From CAYQXJ01 sp964421565 (GTDB lineage Bacteria > Planctomycetota > Brocadiia > SM23-32): a stretch of DNA of 54,267 bases. A model generated the notes under the pieces. It worked only from the letters and a program-made list of their open reading frames with translations. It was not told where the DNA came from and ran no database searches. A program made the translations under genes and the position numbers. Within the stretch, counting starts at the first letter, position 1; each line of letters opens with the position of its first letter. Where the stretch lies: positions 1 to 54,267 of the forward strand of contig CAYQXJ010000019.1 of NCBI GenBank assembly GCA_964421565.1, read 5' to 3'. Shown here piece by piece: positions 17,274 to 26,542 of the stretch.

Positions 17274-18404
17274 ATGACTCAGACAATACAAGTTGCGGCG
17301 TACTACTTCCCTAACTTCCACGTGGACCCGCGCAATGAAGCTGTGCACGGGCGCGGCTGGACGGAGTGGGAGCTGGTGCGGCGCGCGGAACCGCGCTCGG
17401 CAGGCCACCGACAGCCGCGTGAGCCGCTCTGGGGCTACGAGCATGAGGACGACCCGGACGTCTTCGCACGAAAGATAGGTGCGGCCGCCGACAACGGCAT
17501 CGACGCCTTTATCTTCGACTGGTACTGGGACGACGGCGGCGGCTTCCTGCTTCACGCACTGGAGCGCGGTTACCTGCAGGCCGACAACAATGATCGGCTC
17601 AAGTTCGCCCTGATGTGGGCTAACCACGATTGGGTCGATATCCACCCCGCCAAGATGAATGAGGACCCGGTCGTGCTGCGCCCCGGCGCCGTGACGCCGA
17701 TGACCTGGGATATCCTGACCGATTACGTCATCGAGACGTACATGCGCCATCCCTGTTACTGGCGCATAGACGGCAAGCCCTACTTCTCCATCTACCACGT
17801 GGGATCGCTCATGGACGGCCTCGGCGGCCTCGACGCCACGCGTGAGGCCCTCCAGCAGTTCCGCCGGAAGGTGAAAGACGCCCTGGCGGCCGAGCTGCAT
17901 CTGAATGCCATCCTCTGGGGCATGCCGGTGATGCCGGGAGAAGGGAACCCGCACCAGCCCGCCGAACTGGTCGAAGCACTGCGCTTCGACAGCGTTGCCT
18001 CTTACGTATGGGTCCACCATGTCGAGCTGAAGGACTTCCCCGAGACGGATTACCGCTGGGCCACAATGCAGGCCGTACAGCACTGGGCGGACACCTGGCG
18101 CACGATGCCCGTGCCCTACATTCCTAATGTGACCGTCGGCTGGGACCCGAGCCCGCGCACCGTGCAGTCCGACACCTACGAGAACGCCGGATACCCCTTC
18201 AGCGCGAGGCTCGCGGGCAACACGCCGGAGGCATTCGGCAACGCGCTCCGCAAGGTCAGGGCCTTCATGGATCGCCGGCCCGACCACCCGGGCATATGTA
18301 CCATCAACGCCTGGAACGAATGGACCGAGGGCAGCTATCTGGAGCCCGACACAAAGTACGCGATGGCCTACCTCGAGGCCGTTCGCGAAGTGTTCGGCGG
18401 TTGA
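17274..18404 (+). CDS. WbsX-family / GH99-like glycan enzyme
   Basis: A 376-residue protein opening with VAAYYFPNFHVDPRNE and GRGWTEWELV, the hallmark of the WbsX family (glycoside hydrolase 99-like fold). It continues with GIDAFIFDWYWDDGGGF, an IDGKPYFSIYHV segment and the C-terminal TINAWNEWTEGSYLEPD. Such proteins are found in O-antigen and polysaccharide-degradation clusters, and several related TIM-barrel enzymes are alpha-glycosidases. No signal peptide is seen, so it acts in the cytoplasm. The start has only a weak ribosome-binding site. The WNEW motif carries the likely C-terminal catalytic acid. Confidence 0.87.
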   Translation: MTQTIQVAAYYFPNFHVDPRNEAVHGRGWTEWELVRRAEPRSAGHRQPREPLWGYEHEDDPDVFARKIGAAADNGIDAFIFDWYWDDGGGFLLHALERGYLQADNNDRLKFALMWANHDWVDIHPAKMNEDPVVLRPGAVTPMTWDILTDYVIETYMRHPCYWRIDGKPYFSIYHVGSLMDGLGGLDATREALQQFRRKVKDALAAELHLNAILWGMPVMPGEGNPHQPAELVEALRFDSVASYVWVHHVELKDFPETDYRWATMQAVQHWADTWRTMPVPYIPNVTVGWDPSPRTVQSDTYENAGYPFSARLAGNTPEAFGNALRKVRAFMDRRPDHPGICTINAWNEWTEGSYLEPDTKYAMAYLEAVREVFGG

Positions 18405-18783
18405 CAGCCGGCACGAGAGGCCCCCAGAAGCTCGCCCCGAAACGGCAGATCAATGCATGCGCCCGCCTTACGATGTCGTTCTGAGTGCGCTGCGTGCGCA
18501 CATAGGGCAGATGGTGCAGGAAGGCCATGATCTGCAGGACCTGAGCGCCGAGGTCGAGGCAGCGGAGGCAAAGCGTTCCTTCGGCGCGCTGGTGGCGCTG
18601 CAGCAAGAGCTGTGGCACAACCCCGCACCCGCTAACCCCTTTGCCTTGCGGCCCTGGCCGGCATCGGCGAACCGAACTCCTCACTCATGCGCCGGCCCGT
18701 CGCAACCGTTCCGGAAGCCACGTATACTCATCGGCCCACGCGCATGACGCGGAAGGGCACAGTTCGCAAGGAGGGGCCATCCC
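18405..18783. other. Intergenic region with a small degraded coding stub
   Basis: This 379-base gap contains the short open frame described at 18457-18630. A possible -10 box TATACT at 18723-18728 lies 17 bases after TCGCAA. The strong AAGGAGG of the next gene is at its end. Nothing else is recognisable. Confidence 0.5.
18457..18630 (+). pseudogene. N-terminal remnant, possibly of an ADP-ribosylglycohydrolase-like protein
   Basis: A frame starting at ATG 18457 reads as amphipathic helices (VLSALRAHIGQMVQEGHD, then EVEAAEAKRSFGALVALQQE) with real-protein composition. After about 55 residues it degenerates into low-quality Pro/Ser/Arg sequence. The pattern recalls the leading helical segment found on some ADP-ribosylglycohydrolase-family proteins, but the identification is weak. 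There is no evident ribosome-binding site. Confidence 0.28.
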
Positions 18784-20985
18784 ATGGCTACGATGCTCGC
18801 AGTCTTCGCTCTTATGGTTGCTGTCGTTATGGCAAGCGCCGCTCTGGCGGGGCCTGATGGCTCGTCCATGGGCGCGCCTGTTGAACTGTTCGAATGCTGG
18901 CGCTCAGAGGGCAACGGGGCGAGGATCGTGGTGGACGCGTCGCGACCGGCCCCCTGGCAGGTCTCCCCGTTCCTCTACGGCAAGTTCTGTGAACACCTGG
19001 GAGCGAACATCTACGGAGGGATGGACGCGCAGATCCTCCAAAACCCGACCTTCGGACGGTGGCCCTTCAGCGCCGGTGACCATCCGGATGGCGGCTGCCA
19101 GTTCCGCTACGATGCCGAAGCCGCCCGCAAGTACCTGGCGCACCACCGCCTGGGCTTGCCCCAGCCGGACGTCGAGCGCATCGTGGAGGCAAGCCAACGC
19201 GGCGGAGCGCTGATGTGGTTCGCCGATGCCGAAGCCGCCGCCGTCAGGTTCACACCGGATGTGGCGCCGAGCGGCGGACGCGCCCAGCGCGTCGAGTTCC
19301 CGGGCGGGGCGCCTGAGCGCTCGGCCATCGTGCAGAGGATCCGGTTGCCGCTGCATCGCACACGGGGCTATGAGTTCCGCGTGGCAGCCCGAGCGAGGCA
19401 GCGGGCAGAACTGCGCGTGGAACTGCTTGGCCAGGCCGAAGGCGAACTCGCGCCATCTCTGCTGGCCTCGGCCTTGGTCGAGACAGGCCCCGCCTGGGGT
19501 GTGGCCAGCGGAGGGCTTGAACTCCAGCCCGACGCAGAGATGGCCCCGGAGGGTCTGTTCACGTTGCGCCTGGCAGCCACCGAACCTGCGAACGTCGTCT
19601 TCGCCTCGGCGATGCTCTGGCCCCAGGATAATGTGCACGGGGCCGATCCTGACGTGGTGGCCATGTTGACAGAAGCGCGCCTGCCCATGCTCCGCTGGCC
19701 CGGCGGCAACTTCGTCTCCGCCTACCACTGGCGCCATGGCGTGGGACCGCTTGAGCAGCGCCCGACGAAACCGAACAGGGCCTGGAGCGGACTGGAGTAT
19801 CACACATTCGGGACGGACGAGTTCCTCTCGCTCTGCCAAACGCTCGGATGCGAGCCGCTGATCTGCGTCAACGCGGGCGACGGCACACCCGAAGAAGCAG
19901 CAGCCTGGGTAGAGTATTGCAATGGCGGCGCAGATTCGCCCATGGGCAGGCTGCGTGCTCAGAACGGCCATCCGGAGCCCTATGCAGTGCGTTACTGGGA
20001 GATCGGCAACGAGCTGTACGGCGAGTGGCAGGTGCATCACACGACGCCGGAGGGATATGCCGACCGCTACCACCAGTTCCAGCAAGCGATGCGCGCCGCC
20101 GACCCCACAATACGCCTCCTCGCCTGCGGAAACTGGCCCAACGACGAATGGAACACGAAGCTGCTGGACCGTTGCGCACAGAGCGTCTCGTGCATCACCC
20201 ACCACTGCCTGGTGGGCGGCCAGGTGGACGACGGTGTCGATCCGCAGGACCTCTTCCACGCGTTCATGGCGTATCCCTCGCGGCTGGTCGGCTCCTATCG
20301 CGACCAGCTCGATTCTATGCGCCGCGCGGGGGTCGAGGAGCCGACCATTGCCGTTACCGAACTGCAGTTGTTCGCACACGCGGCGAATGCCGTAGCCAGG
20401 CAGCGAATACCGACTCCGGACACCATCGCCGAAGCCCTCTACGACGCGGTGTTCATCAACATGTGCATTCGGTGCGGTGGGGGGGTGGAACTCCTGACCC
20501 ACTCGGCTACGGTCAACCACGGCGGGGGGCTGCGCAAGGTGCGTGAACGCGTGTGGGCCAACCCGGCGCACTACGGGCACTTTATCGGGCGAGCACTCGC
20601 CGACGGCACGCCGGTGCCCGTGCGCGTGGAGTGCCCCTCGGTCGAGACCAGGGGCTCGACGGGGACTCTGCCACCCGTGGAGGATATGGCGGCTCTCGAC
20701 GCTATGGCCGTCCTTTCGCAGGCGCGTGACGAACTCTGGCTGCTGCTCGTGCATCGCAGCGCCGCACACGGTGCACTGGCGTTGGCGCTCGAGTTGAGAG
20801 GTTTCGAAGCATCAGGGTCCGTCGAGCGCACCGTGCTTGCGGGCGCCGGCATCGCAGACGCCAACACCTTCGAGGAAACCGACAGAATCGTTCCGCAGAA
20901 GGATACATTGGCCTGCCATGGCAGCCGTATCGAGTGCGTCATCCCGCCTCTCTCGCTGACGCGGATGCGCTTCCGACGCGCATAG
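18784..20985 (+). CDS. Secreted alpha-L-arabinofuranosidase, GH51
   Basis: A 733-residue enzyme with a signal peptide (residues 1-22, VFALMVAVVMASAALA). The GH51 opening follows: VSPFLYGKFCEHLGANIYGGM and then MLRWPGGNFVSAYHW. The clan GH-A acid/base is E410 in YWEIGNELYGEW, and the nucleophile is E526 in IAVTELQLF. A C-terminal beta-sandwich closes the protein. It releases terminal arabinofuranose from arabinan, arabinoxylan or arabinogalactan outside the cytoplasm. The start has AAGGAGG nine bases upstream. An arabinose/fucose-isomerase-like gene at 47.2 kb could act downstream, though it is distant. Confidence 0.92.
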   Translation: MATMLAVFALMVAVVMASAALAGPDGSSMGAPVELFECWRSEGNGARIVVDASRPAPWQVSPFLYGKFCEHLGANIYGGMDAQILQNPTFGRWPFSAGDHPDGGCQFRYDAEAARKYLAHHRLGLPQPDVERIVEASQRGGALMWFADAEAAAVRFTPDVAPSGGRAQRVEFPGGAPERSAIVQRIRLPLHRTRGYEFRVAARARQRAELRVELLGQAEGELAPSLLASALVETGPAWGVASGGLELQPDAEMAPEGLFTLRLAATEPANVVFASAMLWPQDNVHGADPDVVAMLTEARLPMLRWPGGNFVSAYHWRHGVGPLEQRPTKPNRAWSGLEYHTFGTDEFLSLCQTLGCEPLICVNAGDGTPEEAAAWVEYCNGGADSPMGRLRAQNGHPEPYAVRYWEIGNELYGEWQVHHTTPEGYADRYHQFQQAMRAADPTIRLLACGNWPNDEWNTKLLDRCAQSVSCITHHCLVGGQVDDGVDPQDLFHAFMAYPSRLVGSYRDQLDSMRRAGVEEPTIAVTELQLFAHAANAVARQRIPTPDTIAEALYDAVFINMCIRCGGGVELLTHSATVNHGGGLRKVRERVWANPAHYGHFIGRALADGTPVPVRVECPSVETRGSTGTLPPVEDMAALDAMAVLSQARDELWLLLVHRSAAHGALALALELRGFEASGSVERTVLAGAGIADANTFEETDRIVPQKDTLACHGSRIECVIPPLSLTRMRFRRA

Positions 20986-21041
20986 GGACAGTCGCCGGGC
21001 GGCAGAGCCATCCCTCCGTCGCGCGAGGGTCATTCCTCAGC

Positions 21042-22868
21042 TCAGTCTCCGGCGTCCATCTGGGGCACGGCGGATGCGAACCGTTTCACTCCGAAGCCGG
21101 CGCGGATCCACTTATTCACGGCCGCGGCGGTGAACTCCCTCCGCCAGGTGCGCTTGCTTTGTGTGCGGACGGCGGCGACGAAGGCGTCGATGCTCGGCTC
21201 CATCCCGAGCGAGGCCATGTAGGTCTCGATGCAGCGGTTGGGCTCGGGGAATGCTACTCTCTGCCTGCGAGCATCCTGTTCGCCGGCCTTTTCCACCCAT
21301 CGCTCGAAGCTGAGCGCTGCATCTCCTACGATGAACCACTGGTCGGGCTCGGCGCCGCTCCAGTACGTGTTCCGGCGGAATGCCACCCCCTCGCCCAGCC
21401 CTTCGGCGGCGACGAGCGGCGACGAGAGCCCGGGGAACTGCAGCAGGTTGTCCGCGATGGTGACGTCGCGGAGCCGGCTATGCCCCGTCAGCACGATGGC
21501 GGCCCTGGCGTTGCGCAGGCCGTGGAAGACGTTGTCGCAGACGAGCACATTGCGCATGTAGACGTCGCTGCCCGCCTGATCGCTGCCAGCGGCCAGCCGC
21601 AGGCCGCGGACATTCCGAATCTCCTCGCGCGGCTGGTGCAGAAAGAGGTTTCCGGCGATGATGCCGCCGTCCCAATCGGTAGCGCCCATGTACCATGCCA
21701 GCCTGCGCCCTGTCGGACGGGAGCGCCCCAGATCCAGCATCACGTTGTTGGTCACACGCCAGTGCACCCACCGCAACGGGCCAGGCCTGTTGCCGCCCAT
21801 GCTGATCCCGATCTCGCCATCGACGTAAAGGTTGTTGTCGACCAGCACGTCACGCACGCTGCCAGGGCCGTAGTTGGCGGTGAACTTGTTGCCGATGCTG
21901 GCGGCGCGCAGGAACATGTTGTCCCGGAAGATGGTGCTGTACATTCCGGTGCAGTAGGTGTTGTGACTCAAGGGGTTGGCGCGCCCCGGCTTGCCTTCGT
22001 TCTGCGGGATTCGCTGATGCAGCCAGCCGTTGTGGTCGAAGATGCATTCCTCCAGAAGCACCGATGCATAGGCGCCCCACATCCCCATGGTGTGACCCGC
22101 GGGAGGGTACTCGTCCAGCACCATGTTGCGCCGTAGCACAAGGTTGGTCATCTCGCCCCAGGCCTGCACGGCAAACGCGCCGAACCGTATCCGGCAGTTC
22201 TCCACCAGGATGTTGCGGGCGGGCCCCCTGCCCCCGCTCTGCACCCGTATGCCCATCTTGGCCATGCCGCGAGTGACCTTCTGCGCAGTGTCCACGCCGT
22301 AATCGGGGGCTTCGGGGTCCAGGAAGCTGCAGTAGAGCACCGCGCCCATGAGCACGGCATTCTGCACGCCCCGGTTCGGGCTGCCCAGACGCACGCCGCC
22401 GTTGCGCCCGCGAATGACGGGCCGCTCACCCGTGCTGCCGTAGGCGCAGATGACCGAAGGCTCGCTCGGCGACCTGCCGCTGCGGGCACTGATGGAGACG
22501 TCCCACCAGACGTCCCCCCGCTTCAGCATCACCCAGTCCGGCATCCCTTCGCGGGCCTGTGCCATGGCCTTGGCCACGGTCCTGAACGGTTTGATGGCGT
22601 CGCCAGGCTGTGTGGGGTCGGCGCCGACGGCTGCCTCGCCAGGCTTATAGAACCGGCCGGTCTCGTCGTTGCCCTCGCTCTCGCTCACGTAGATCAGCCG
22701 GGAATCGGCAGCGGGCGCCACGATGCTCCAGCCCTGCTCGTCTATCGGCAGCCAGCGCTCAGGCATCCGAGCGCCCGGCGGCGGCAACCTCTGCTCGCCG
22801 GCCAGTGCGTCGCCGGCGACCGTGGCCAGCCAAAGGCACAGCAGCAATGCCAGCGACAGTCCCTTCAT
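21042..22868 (-). CDS. Secreted right-handed parallel beta-helix protein
   Basis: A 608-residue protein. It has a signal peptide (LALLLCLWLATVAGDALA), then the typical entry to a pectate-lyase-type beta helix (LIYVSESEGND...IKPFRTVAKAMAQA). Repeated coils of N-x-V/I-x-x-N and GV-x-IR type follow to about residue 530. Relatives include polysaccharide lyases and hydrolases of pectin, alginate and similar polymers. No lyase-specific catalytic triad can be assigned by eye. ATG 22868 is chosen over an upstream in-frame start because GGAG precedes it and the signal peptide starts there. It is convergent with the GH51 gene, 56 bases apart. Confidence 0.82.
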   Translation of the reverse strand: MKGLSLALLLCLWLATVAGDALAGEQRLPPPGARMPERWLPIDEQGWSIVAPAADSRLIYVSESEGNDETGRFYKPGEAAVGADPTQPGDAIKPFRTVAKAMAQAREGMPDWVMLKRGDVWWDVSISARSGRSPSEPSVICAYGSTGERPVIRGRNGGVRLGSPNRGVQNAVLMGAVLYCSFLDPEAPDYGVDTAQKVTRGMAKMGIRVQSGGRGPARNILVENCRIRFGAFAVQAWGEMTNLVLRRNMVLDEYPPAGHTMGMWGAYASVLLEECIFDHNGWLHQRIPQNEGKPGRANPLSHNTYCTGMYSTIFRDNMFLRAASIGNKFTANYGPGSVRDVLVDNNLYVDGEIGISMGGNRPGPLRWVHWRVTNNVMLDLGRSRPTGRRLAWYMGATDWDGGIIAGNLFLHQPREEIRNVRGLRLAAGSDQAGSDVYMRNVLVCDNVFHGLRNARAAIVLTGHSRLRDVTIADNLLQFPGLSSPLVAAEGLGEGVAFRRNTYWSGAEPDQWFIVGDAALSFERWVEKAGEQDARRQRVAFPEPNRCIETYMASLGMEPSIDAFVAAVRTQSKRTWRREFTAAAVNKWIRAGFGVKRFASAVPQMDAGD

Positions 22869-23634
22869 GAGTGCATCTCCTGCTACCTCAGAAAGTAGCC
22901 CCGCTCGCCGCACGATGCTGCAGACGCGGGCCTCGCGCTCTGCCACAGTTTATGCGGGCGGCAGGGCCAGTCAAATGCGCTCTCTTTGCGGCAAGCGGAG
23001 CCGGCGGACGCCCGTGTGCGGTCCGCAGCGCAATGGCAACGCAGTCATAGCGCGAGTTGTACATACGTCGTCATTTACTGTGGGGCCTCCTATGCTGTAT
23101 TGCGTGTACTGATCTTATGTCGTGTTACAGCAATATTTTATGATTGAATGGGTTCGTTTTGCAGCGGGCGCCAAACGCCCCAGGAGGCAGTAACCATGGC
23201 GACGCTCAGCGCCTGAGGGCGACACTGTGGCGCTGTTGTGTGCCGCTGAGGTCTCCCGCGCTGGACATGGCCGGACGGTGGCCGCAGTTCTCGGGGTGCG
23301 GCGTCCGCCGCGGCGATCTGCCGGCAATCGCCCCGCCATCGCCCGGTCGCGGGGCGGCCCTGCCGCGGCCGGCGTCGGCGCCGCGTCCGGATGGTTTCCG
23401 AGGTTTCGGTGGTGCTGGGTCCGGTTGGTCATGGCGCGGGACATCCTACCCGTTCGGGGCCAGGGCGCCGTCCGATACGTCCTGATTTGGGCGGAGTTTG
23501 AACGCCCTGTTGGAAAACGGGCCCCGGCCGCGCGGCCGGGTGCGGCGGTCCGGATTACGGGTGCACCTGCGGCGTGCATCGAGTAGCATATGCGCCGTCA
23601 CGTGCGACAACCCGGGGTTCTGCAGGAGGACGGT
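22869..23634. other. Long intergenic region between a beta-helix gene and the PurF-like gene
   Basis: A 766-base gap without a convincing gene on either strand. An AGGAGG near 23180 precedes a tiny open frame (ATG 23196, six codons) that looks like a relic. The stretch 23185-23215 resembles 35845-35870 (see findings). The end carries a strong AGGAGG for the PurF-like gene. The high GC makes long open frames appear on both strands, but none has family-like sequence. Confidence 0.5.
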
Positions 23635-25035
23635 ATGAGCGGTCTGTTCGGTGTGGCCTCTCGGCAGAATTGCATGGACGATCTCTTCTACGGCACGGAC
23701 TACCATTCGCATCTGGGCACCGAGTTCGGCGGACTGGCGGTGCAGGGCAACCGCATCCACCGGGCCATCCACCGCATCTCGCGCGGGCAGTTCAAGAACC
23801 TTTTTGACGAGTTCTACCGCCAGTATGCGGGCGAGATGGGCGTCGGCGTCATCAGCGATTCGAACCCGCAGCCGATCGCGGTCAAGAGCCGGTTCGGCGT
23901 CTTCACCGTCGTGACTGCGGGGTTGATCAACAACGCCAGGGAACTCGCCAACGAGCTTCTGGCGCAGGGCGTCACATTCAACGAGGTGCTGGACGATGGC
24001 GTGAACCCGACCGAACTGGTGGCGAAGATGATCGCGCAGGAGGACGACATCGTCCGGGGCGCGCAGAGGGCGTTCGAGCGGGTGGAGGGGTCGGTATCGC
24101 TGCTGCTGATGACGCAGCAGGGCATCTACGCGGGCGCTGATCTGAACGGCCGGTTCCCCCTGTCGGTGGCCAGCAGGGACGGCACCACGGCGGTGGCGAG
24201 CGAATCGTGCGCGTTCGGTAACCTCGGGCTGACCGTGCAGAAATACCTGCAGCCCGGCGAGGTGGTCTTCATCGACGCCGAGGGGCTGCGCCGGGATACG
24301 ATGGTCGGCGAGCCGGACCAGAGGGTCTGTTCGTTCCTCTGGGTTTACACCGGCTACCCGGCCTCGTCGTACGAAGGGGTGAGCGTAGAGCGCGTGCGCG
24401 AGCGCTGCGGGGCCGCCCTGGCGCGCAAGGACACGGTGGAGGCCGACCTCGCCGCCGGCGTGCCGGACAGCGGCACGGGCCACGCCGTGGGCTACGCTAT
24501 GGAGAGCGGCCTGCCCTTCCGCCGCCCCCTGGTGAAGTACTCCGCCGGCTATGGACGCAGCTATATACCCCCCTCGCAGGAGGTGCGCGACCGCATCGCG
24601 AAGATGAAACTGATACCCATCGAGGACATCGCGCGCGGGCAGCGCATCATCCTGTGCGAGGACTCGATTGTGCGGGGCACGCAGTTGAAGAACCTGACAC
24701 TGACGAAGCTGTGGAACGCCGGCGCCAGGGAGGTGCACGTGCGCGTGGCCTGCCCACCCCTGATGTACCCCTGCCAGTTCAGCCTCTCGACGCGCACGAA
24801 GGGCGAGCTGGCCGCCCGGCGAGCGATCCGCGACCTGGAGGGCGGCCCGTGCGAGGACATACGCCCCTACCTCGACGCCGACAGCGATCAGTACCGCCGG
24901 ATGGTCGAGTGGATCCGCCGCGAAATCAACTGCACGAGCCTGGTCTACCTGTCGCTGGAGGAGATGCGCGAGGCGATCGGCCTGCCGGCGGCCGACCTGT
25001 GCGCCCACTGTTGGGCGGGCGAAGCAGGGGCCTGA
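23635..25035 (+). CDS. PurF-like amidophosphoribosyltransferase lacking Cys nucleophile
   Basis: A 466-residue protein combining an Ntn-type class II glutamine amidotransferase domain (residues 1-240) with a type I phosphoribosyltransferase domain. The PRPP loop is seen as ILCEDSIVRGT (about 339-349). Canonical PurF begins M-C-G-I with Cys1 as the glutaminase nucleophile; here the mature N-terminus is Ser (MSGLFGVAS). The rest of the opening, with the segment DLFYGTDYHSHLGT, matches a known PurF-like subfamily seen in Bacteroidetes that also lacks this Cys. It may use ammonia directly, use Ser, or have a different role from the first step of purine synthesis. The start is fixed by AGGAGG six bases upstream of ATG 23635. 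It stands alone, convergent with metY. Confidence 0.85.
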   Translation: MSGLFGVASRQNCMDDLFYGTDYHSHLGTEFGGLAVQGNRIHRAIHRISRGQFKNLFDEFYRQYAGEMGVGVISDSNPQPIAVKSRFGVFTVVTAGLINNARELANELLAQGVTFNEVLDDGVNPTELVAKMIAQEDDIVRGAQRAFERVEGSVSLLLMTQQGIYAGADLNGRFPLSVASRDGTTAVASESCAFGNLGLTVQKYLQPGEVVFIDAEGLRRDTMVGEPDQRVCSFLWVYTGYPASSYEGVSVERVRERCGAALARKDTVEADLAAGVPDSGTGHAVGYAMESGLPFRRPLVKYSAGYGRSYIPPSQEVRDRIAKMKLIPIEDIARGQRIILCEDSIVRGTQLKNLTLTKLWNAGAREVHVRVACPPLMYPCQFSLSTRTKGELAARRAIRDLEGGPCEDIRPYLDADSDQYRRMVEWIRREINCTSLVYLSLEEMREAIGLPAADLCAHCWAGEAGA

Positions 25036-25055
25036 ATATCCCCCCCTGTGTGGAA

Positions 25056-25071
25056 ACGGCGGCGACGCCGT
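25056..25071. terminator. Possible bidirectional terminator hairpin
   Basis: ACGGCG and CGCCGT form a perfect 6-bp stem around a GCGA loop, between the convergent PurF-like and metY genes. No T-run flanks it, so its strength is doubtful. Confidence 0.3.
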
Positions 25072-25084
25072 GCCCTTCCCGCCG

Positions 25085-26377
25085 TCAGCCGCCGCCCAGG
25101 GCCTGGTCGATGTCCTCCAGTATGTCGCGCACGTCCTCGATGCCGACCGAAAGGCGCACGAAATCCGGCGTCACGCCGGCCTGGCGCTGTTCCTGCTCGC
25201 TGAGCTGCTGGTGCGTGGTGCTGGCGGGATGGATGGCGAGGGACTTGGCGTCACCGATGTTCGCCAGGTGACTGACCAGCTCCAGACGGTCGATGAAGCG
25301 CTTGCCGGCCTCCAGACCGCCGGCCACGCCGAAGCCGATAAGGCTGCCGAACCCGCCCTCCAGATAGCGCGCGGCCAGGGCGTGCGTGGGATGCTCGGGC
25401 AGGCCGGGATAGGTCACCCAGTTGACCTGCGGATGCTCGGTCAGGAACTGCGCAACGCGGGCGGCGTTGGCGCAATGGCGCTCCATGCGCAGGGGCAGCG
25501 TCTCCACGCCGAGCAGCACCAGGTAGGCATTGAACGGGCTGAGGCAGCCGCCCAGGTCGCGGAGCATGCAGACGCGGGCGCGCGCGATGTAGGCGGCCTC
25601 GCCGAAGTGCTCGACGAACCGGATGCCGTGGTAGCTGGGGTCCGGCTCGACCATCTCGGCGAAGCGGCCGCTGGCGGCCCAGTCGAAACGGCCGCCGCCG
25701 ACCAGCAGGCCGCCGATGCTGGTGCCGTGCCCCCCCAGCCACTTGGTAAGCGAATGCACCACGATGTCCGCCCCGTGCTCGATGGGACGGCACAGGTAGG
25801 GGGTGGCGGTGGTGTTGTCGACCATCAGCGGTATGCCGTGCCGGTGGGCGACCTCTGCCAGGGCCTCGAACTCGGGCGTGGTGAGCCGCGGGTTGCCGAT
25901 CGTTTCGGTGTAGAAGAGCTTGGTGCGGTCGGTGACGGCGGACTCGAACTCGGCGGGCTCGTCCGTGTCGGTGAACGTTACGTCAACGCCGAACTTGCGC
26001 TGAAACGTCTGGCTGAACAGGGTGTACGTGCCGCCGTACAGGCCGCTGGAGGCGACGATGTGATCTCCTTCGCCGAGGATGGTCAGGCACCCGGCGGTGA
26101 TGGCCGCCATGCCGCTGCTGAAGGCCAGGCCGCCGACAGCGCCTTCGAGCATCGCCACCCGCTGTTCCAGCACGCCCGTGGTGGGGTTCATGATGCGGGT
26201 GTAGATGTAGCCGGGCTCCTGCAACGCAAACAGATGCGCGGCGTGTTCTGTGTCCTCGAAAAGGTAGCTGGTGGTCTGGTAGATGGGCACGGCGCGCGAA
26301 TGCGTGTCGGCGTCCGGCGTCTGCCCACCGTGCAGGGCCAGGGTCTCGAAACGCAGGGACTTCTCTTCCTCCGTCAT
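25085..26377 (-). CDS. metY: O-acetylhomoserine sulfhydrylase (aminocarboxypropyltransferase)
   Basis: A 430-residue PLP enzyme of the Cys/Met metabolism family. It opens LRFETLALHGGQTPDADT and continues with VPIYQTTSYLF, YTRIMNPTTGVLEQRV and LAFSSGMAAI. The PLP lysine is K212 in HSLTKWLGG. This pattern and length match MetY, which makes homocysteine (or cysteine) from O-acetylhomoserine and sulfide, rather than MetB/MetC. ATG 26377 is preferred over ATG 26386 because GGGGG sits nine bases before it and family proteins begin there. Its promoter, with a palindrome in the spacer, is at 26466-26494. It acts in the cytoplasm in methionine biosynthesis. Confidence 0.93.
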   Translation of the reverse strand: MTEEEKSLRFETLALHGGQTPDADTHSRAVPIYQTTSYLFEDTEHAAHLFALQEPGYIYTRIMNPTTGVLEQRVAMLEGAVGGLAFSSGMAAITAGCLTILGEGDHIVASSGLYGGTYTLFSQTFQRKFGVDVTFTDTDEPAEFESAVTDRTKLFYTETIGNPRLTTPEFEALAEVAHRHGIPLMVDNTTATPYLCRPIEHGADIVVHSLTKWLGGHGTSIGGLLVGGGRFDWAASGRFAEMVEPDPSYHGIRFVEHFGEAAYIARARVCMLRDLGGCLSPFNAYLVLLGVETLPLRMERHCANAARVAQFLTEHPQVNWVTYPGLPEHPTHALAARYLEGGFGSLIGFGVAGGLEAGKRFIDRLELVSHLANIGDAKSLAIHPASTTHQQLSEQEQRQAGVTPDFVRLSVGIEDVRDILEDIDQALGGG

Positions 26378-26465
26378 GGCATGCATCCCCCGTAAAGTTC
26401 TCTTGCCAGCCATCCGCCGCCTGCATGGATACGGCCGGCAGGGCCGCGGTTCAAGCAACAGGATA

Positions 26466-26494
26466 AAGATAACTAAACAGGTATGTTTTGTCAA
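26466..26494 (-). promoter_or_regulatory. metY promoter with palindrome inside the spacer
   Basis: Read on the minus strand, a perfect -35 TTGACA (26494-26489) is followed after 17 bases by TATCTT (26471-26466), about 80 bases before the metY start. The spacer holds AAACA-N4-TGTTT (26475-26488), a perfect 5-bp inverted repeat. A repressor bound there would block RNA polymerase. The regulator is not identified. Confidence 0.6.
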
Positions 26495-26542
26495 GTTCCT
26501 CCCTCGCCCCGCCCAGGCAGGGGGGGCTGCCCTTGCTTGCTC

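Noticed and set aside
18904..20769. A 621-codon minus-strand frame opposite the GH51 gene
   Set aside because: The plus strand carries the GH51 catalytic residues; the minus frame has no recognisable motif.
23115..23579. A 154-codon minus-strand frame in the gap before the PurF-like gene
   Set aside because: Its composition is Ala/Arg/Pro/Thr-rich without motif or ribosome-binding site; it looks like GC-rich non-coding DNA.
26387..26460. A SAM-type riboswitch in the metY leader
   Set aside because: The leader lacks the conserved SAM-I, SAM-II or SAH core sequences, and only about 75 bases are available.
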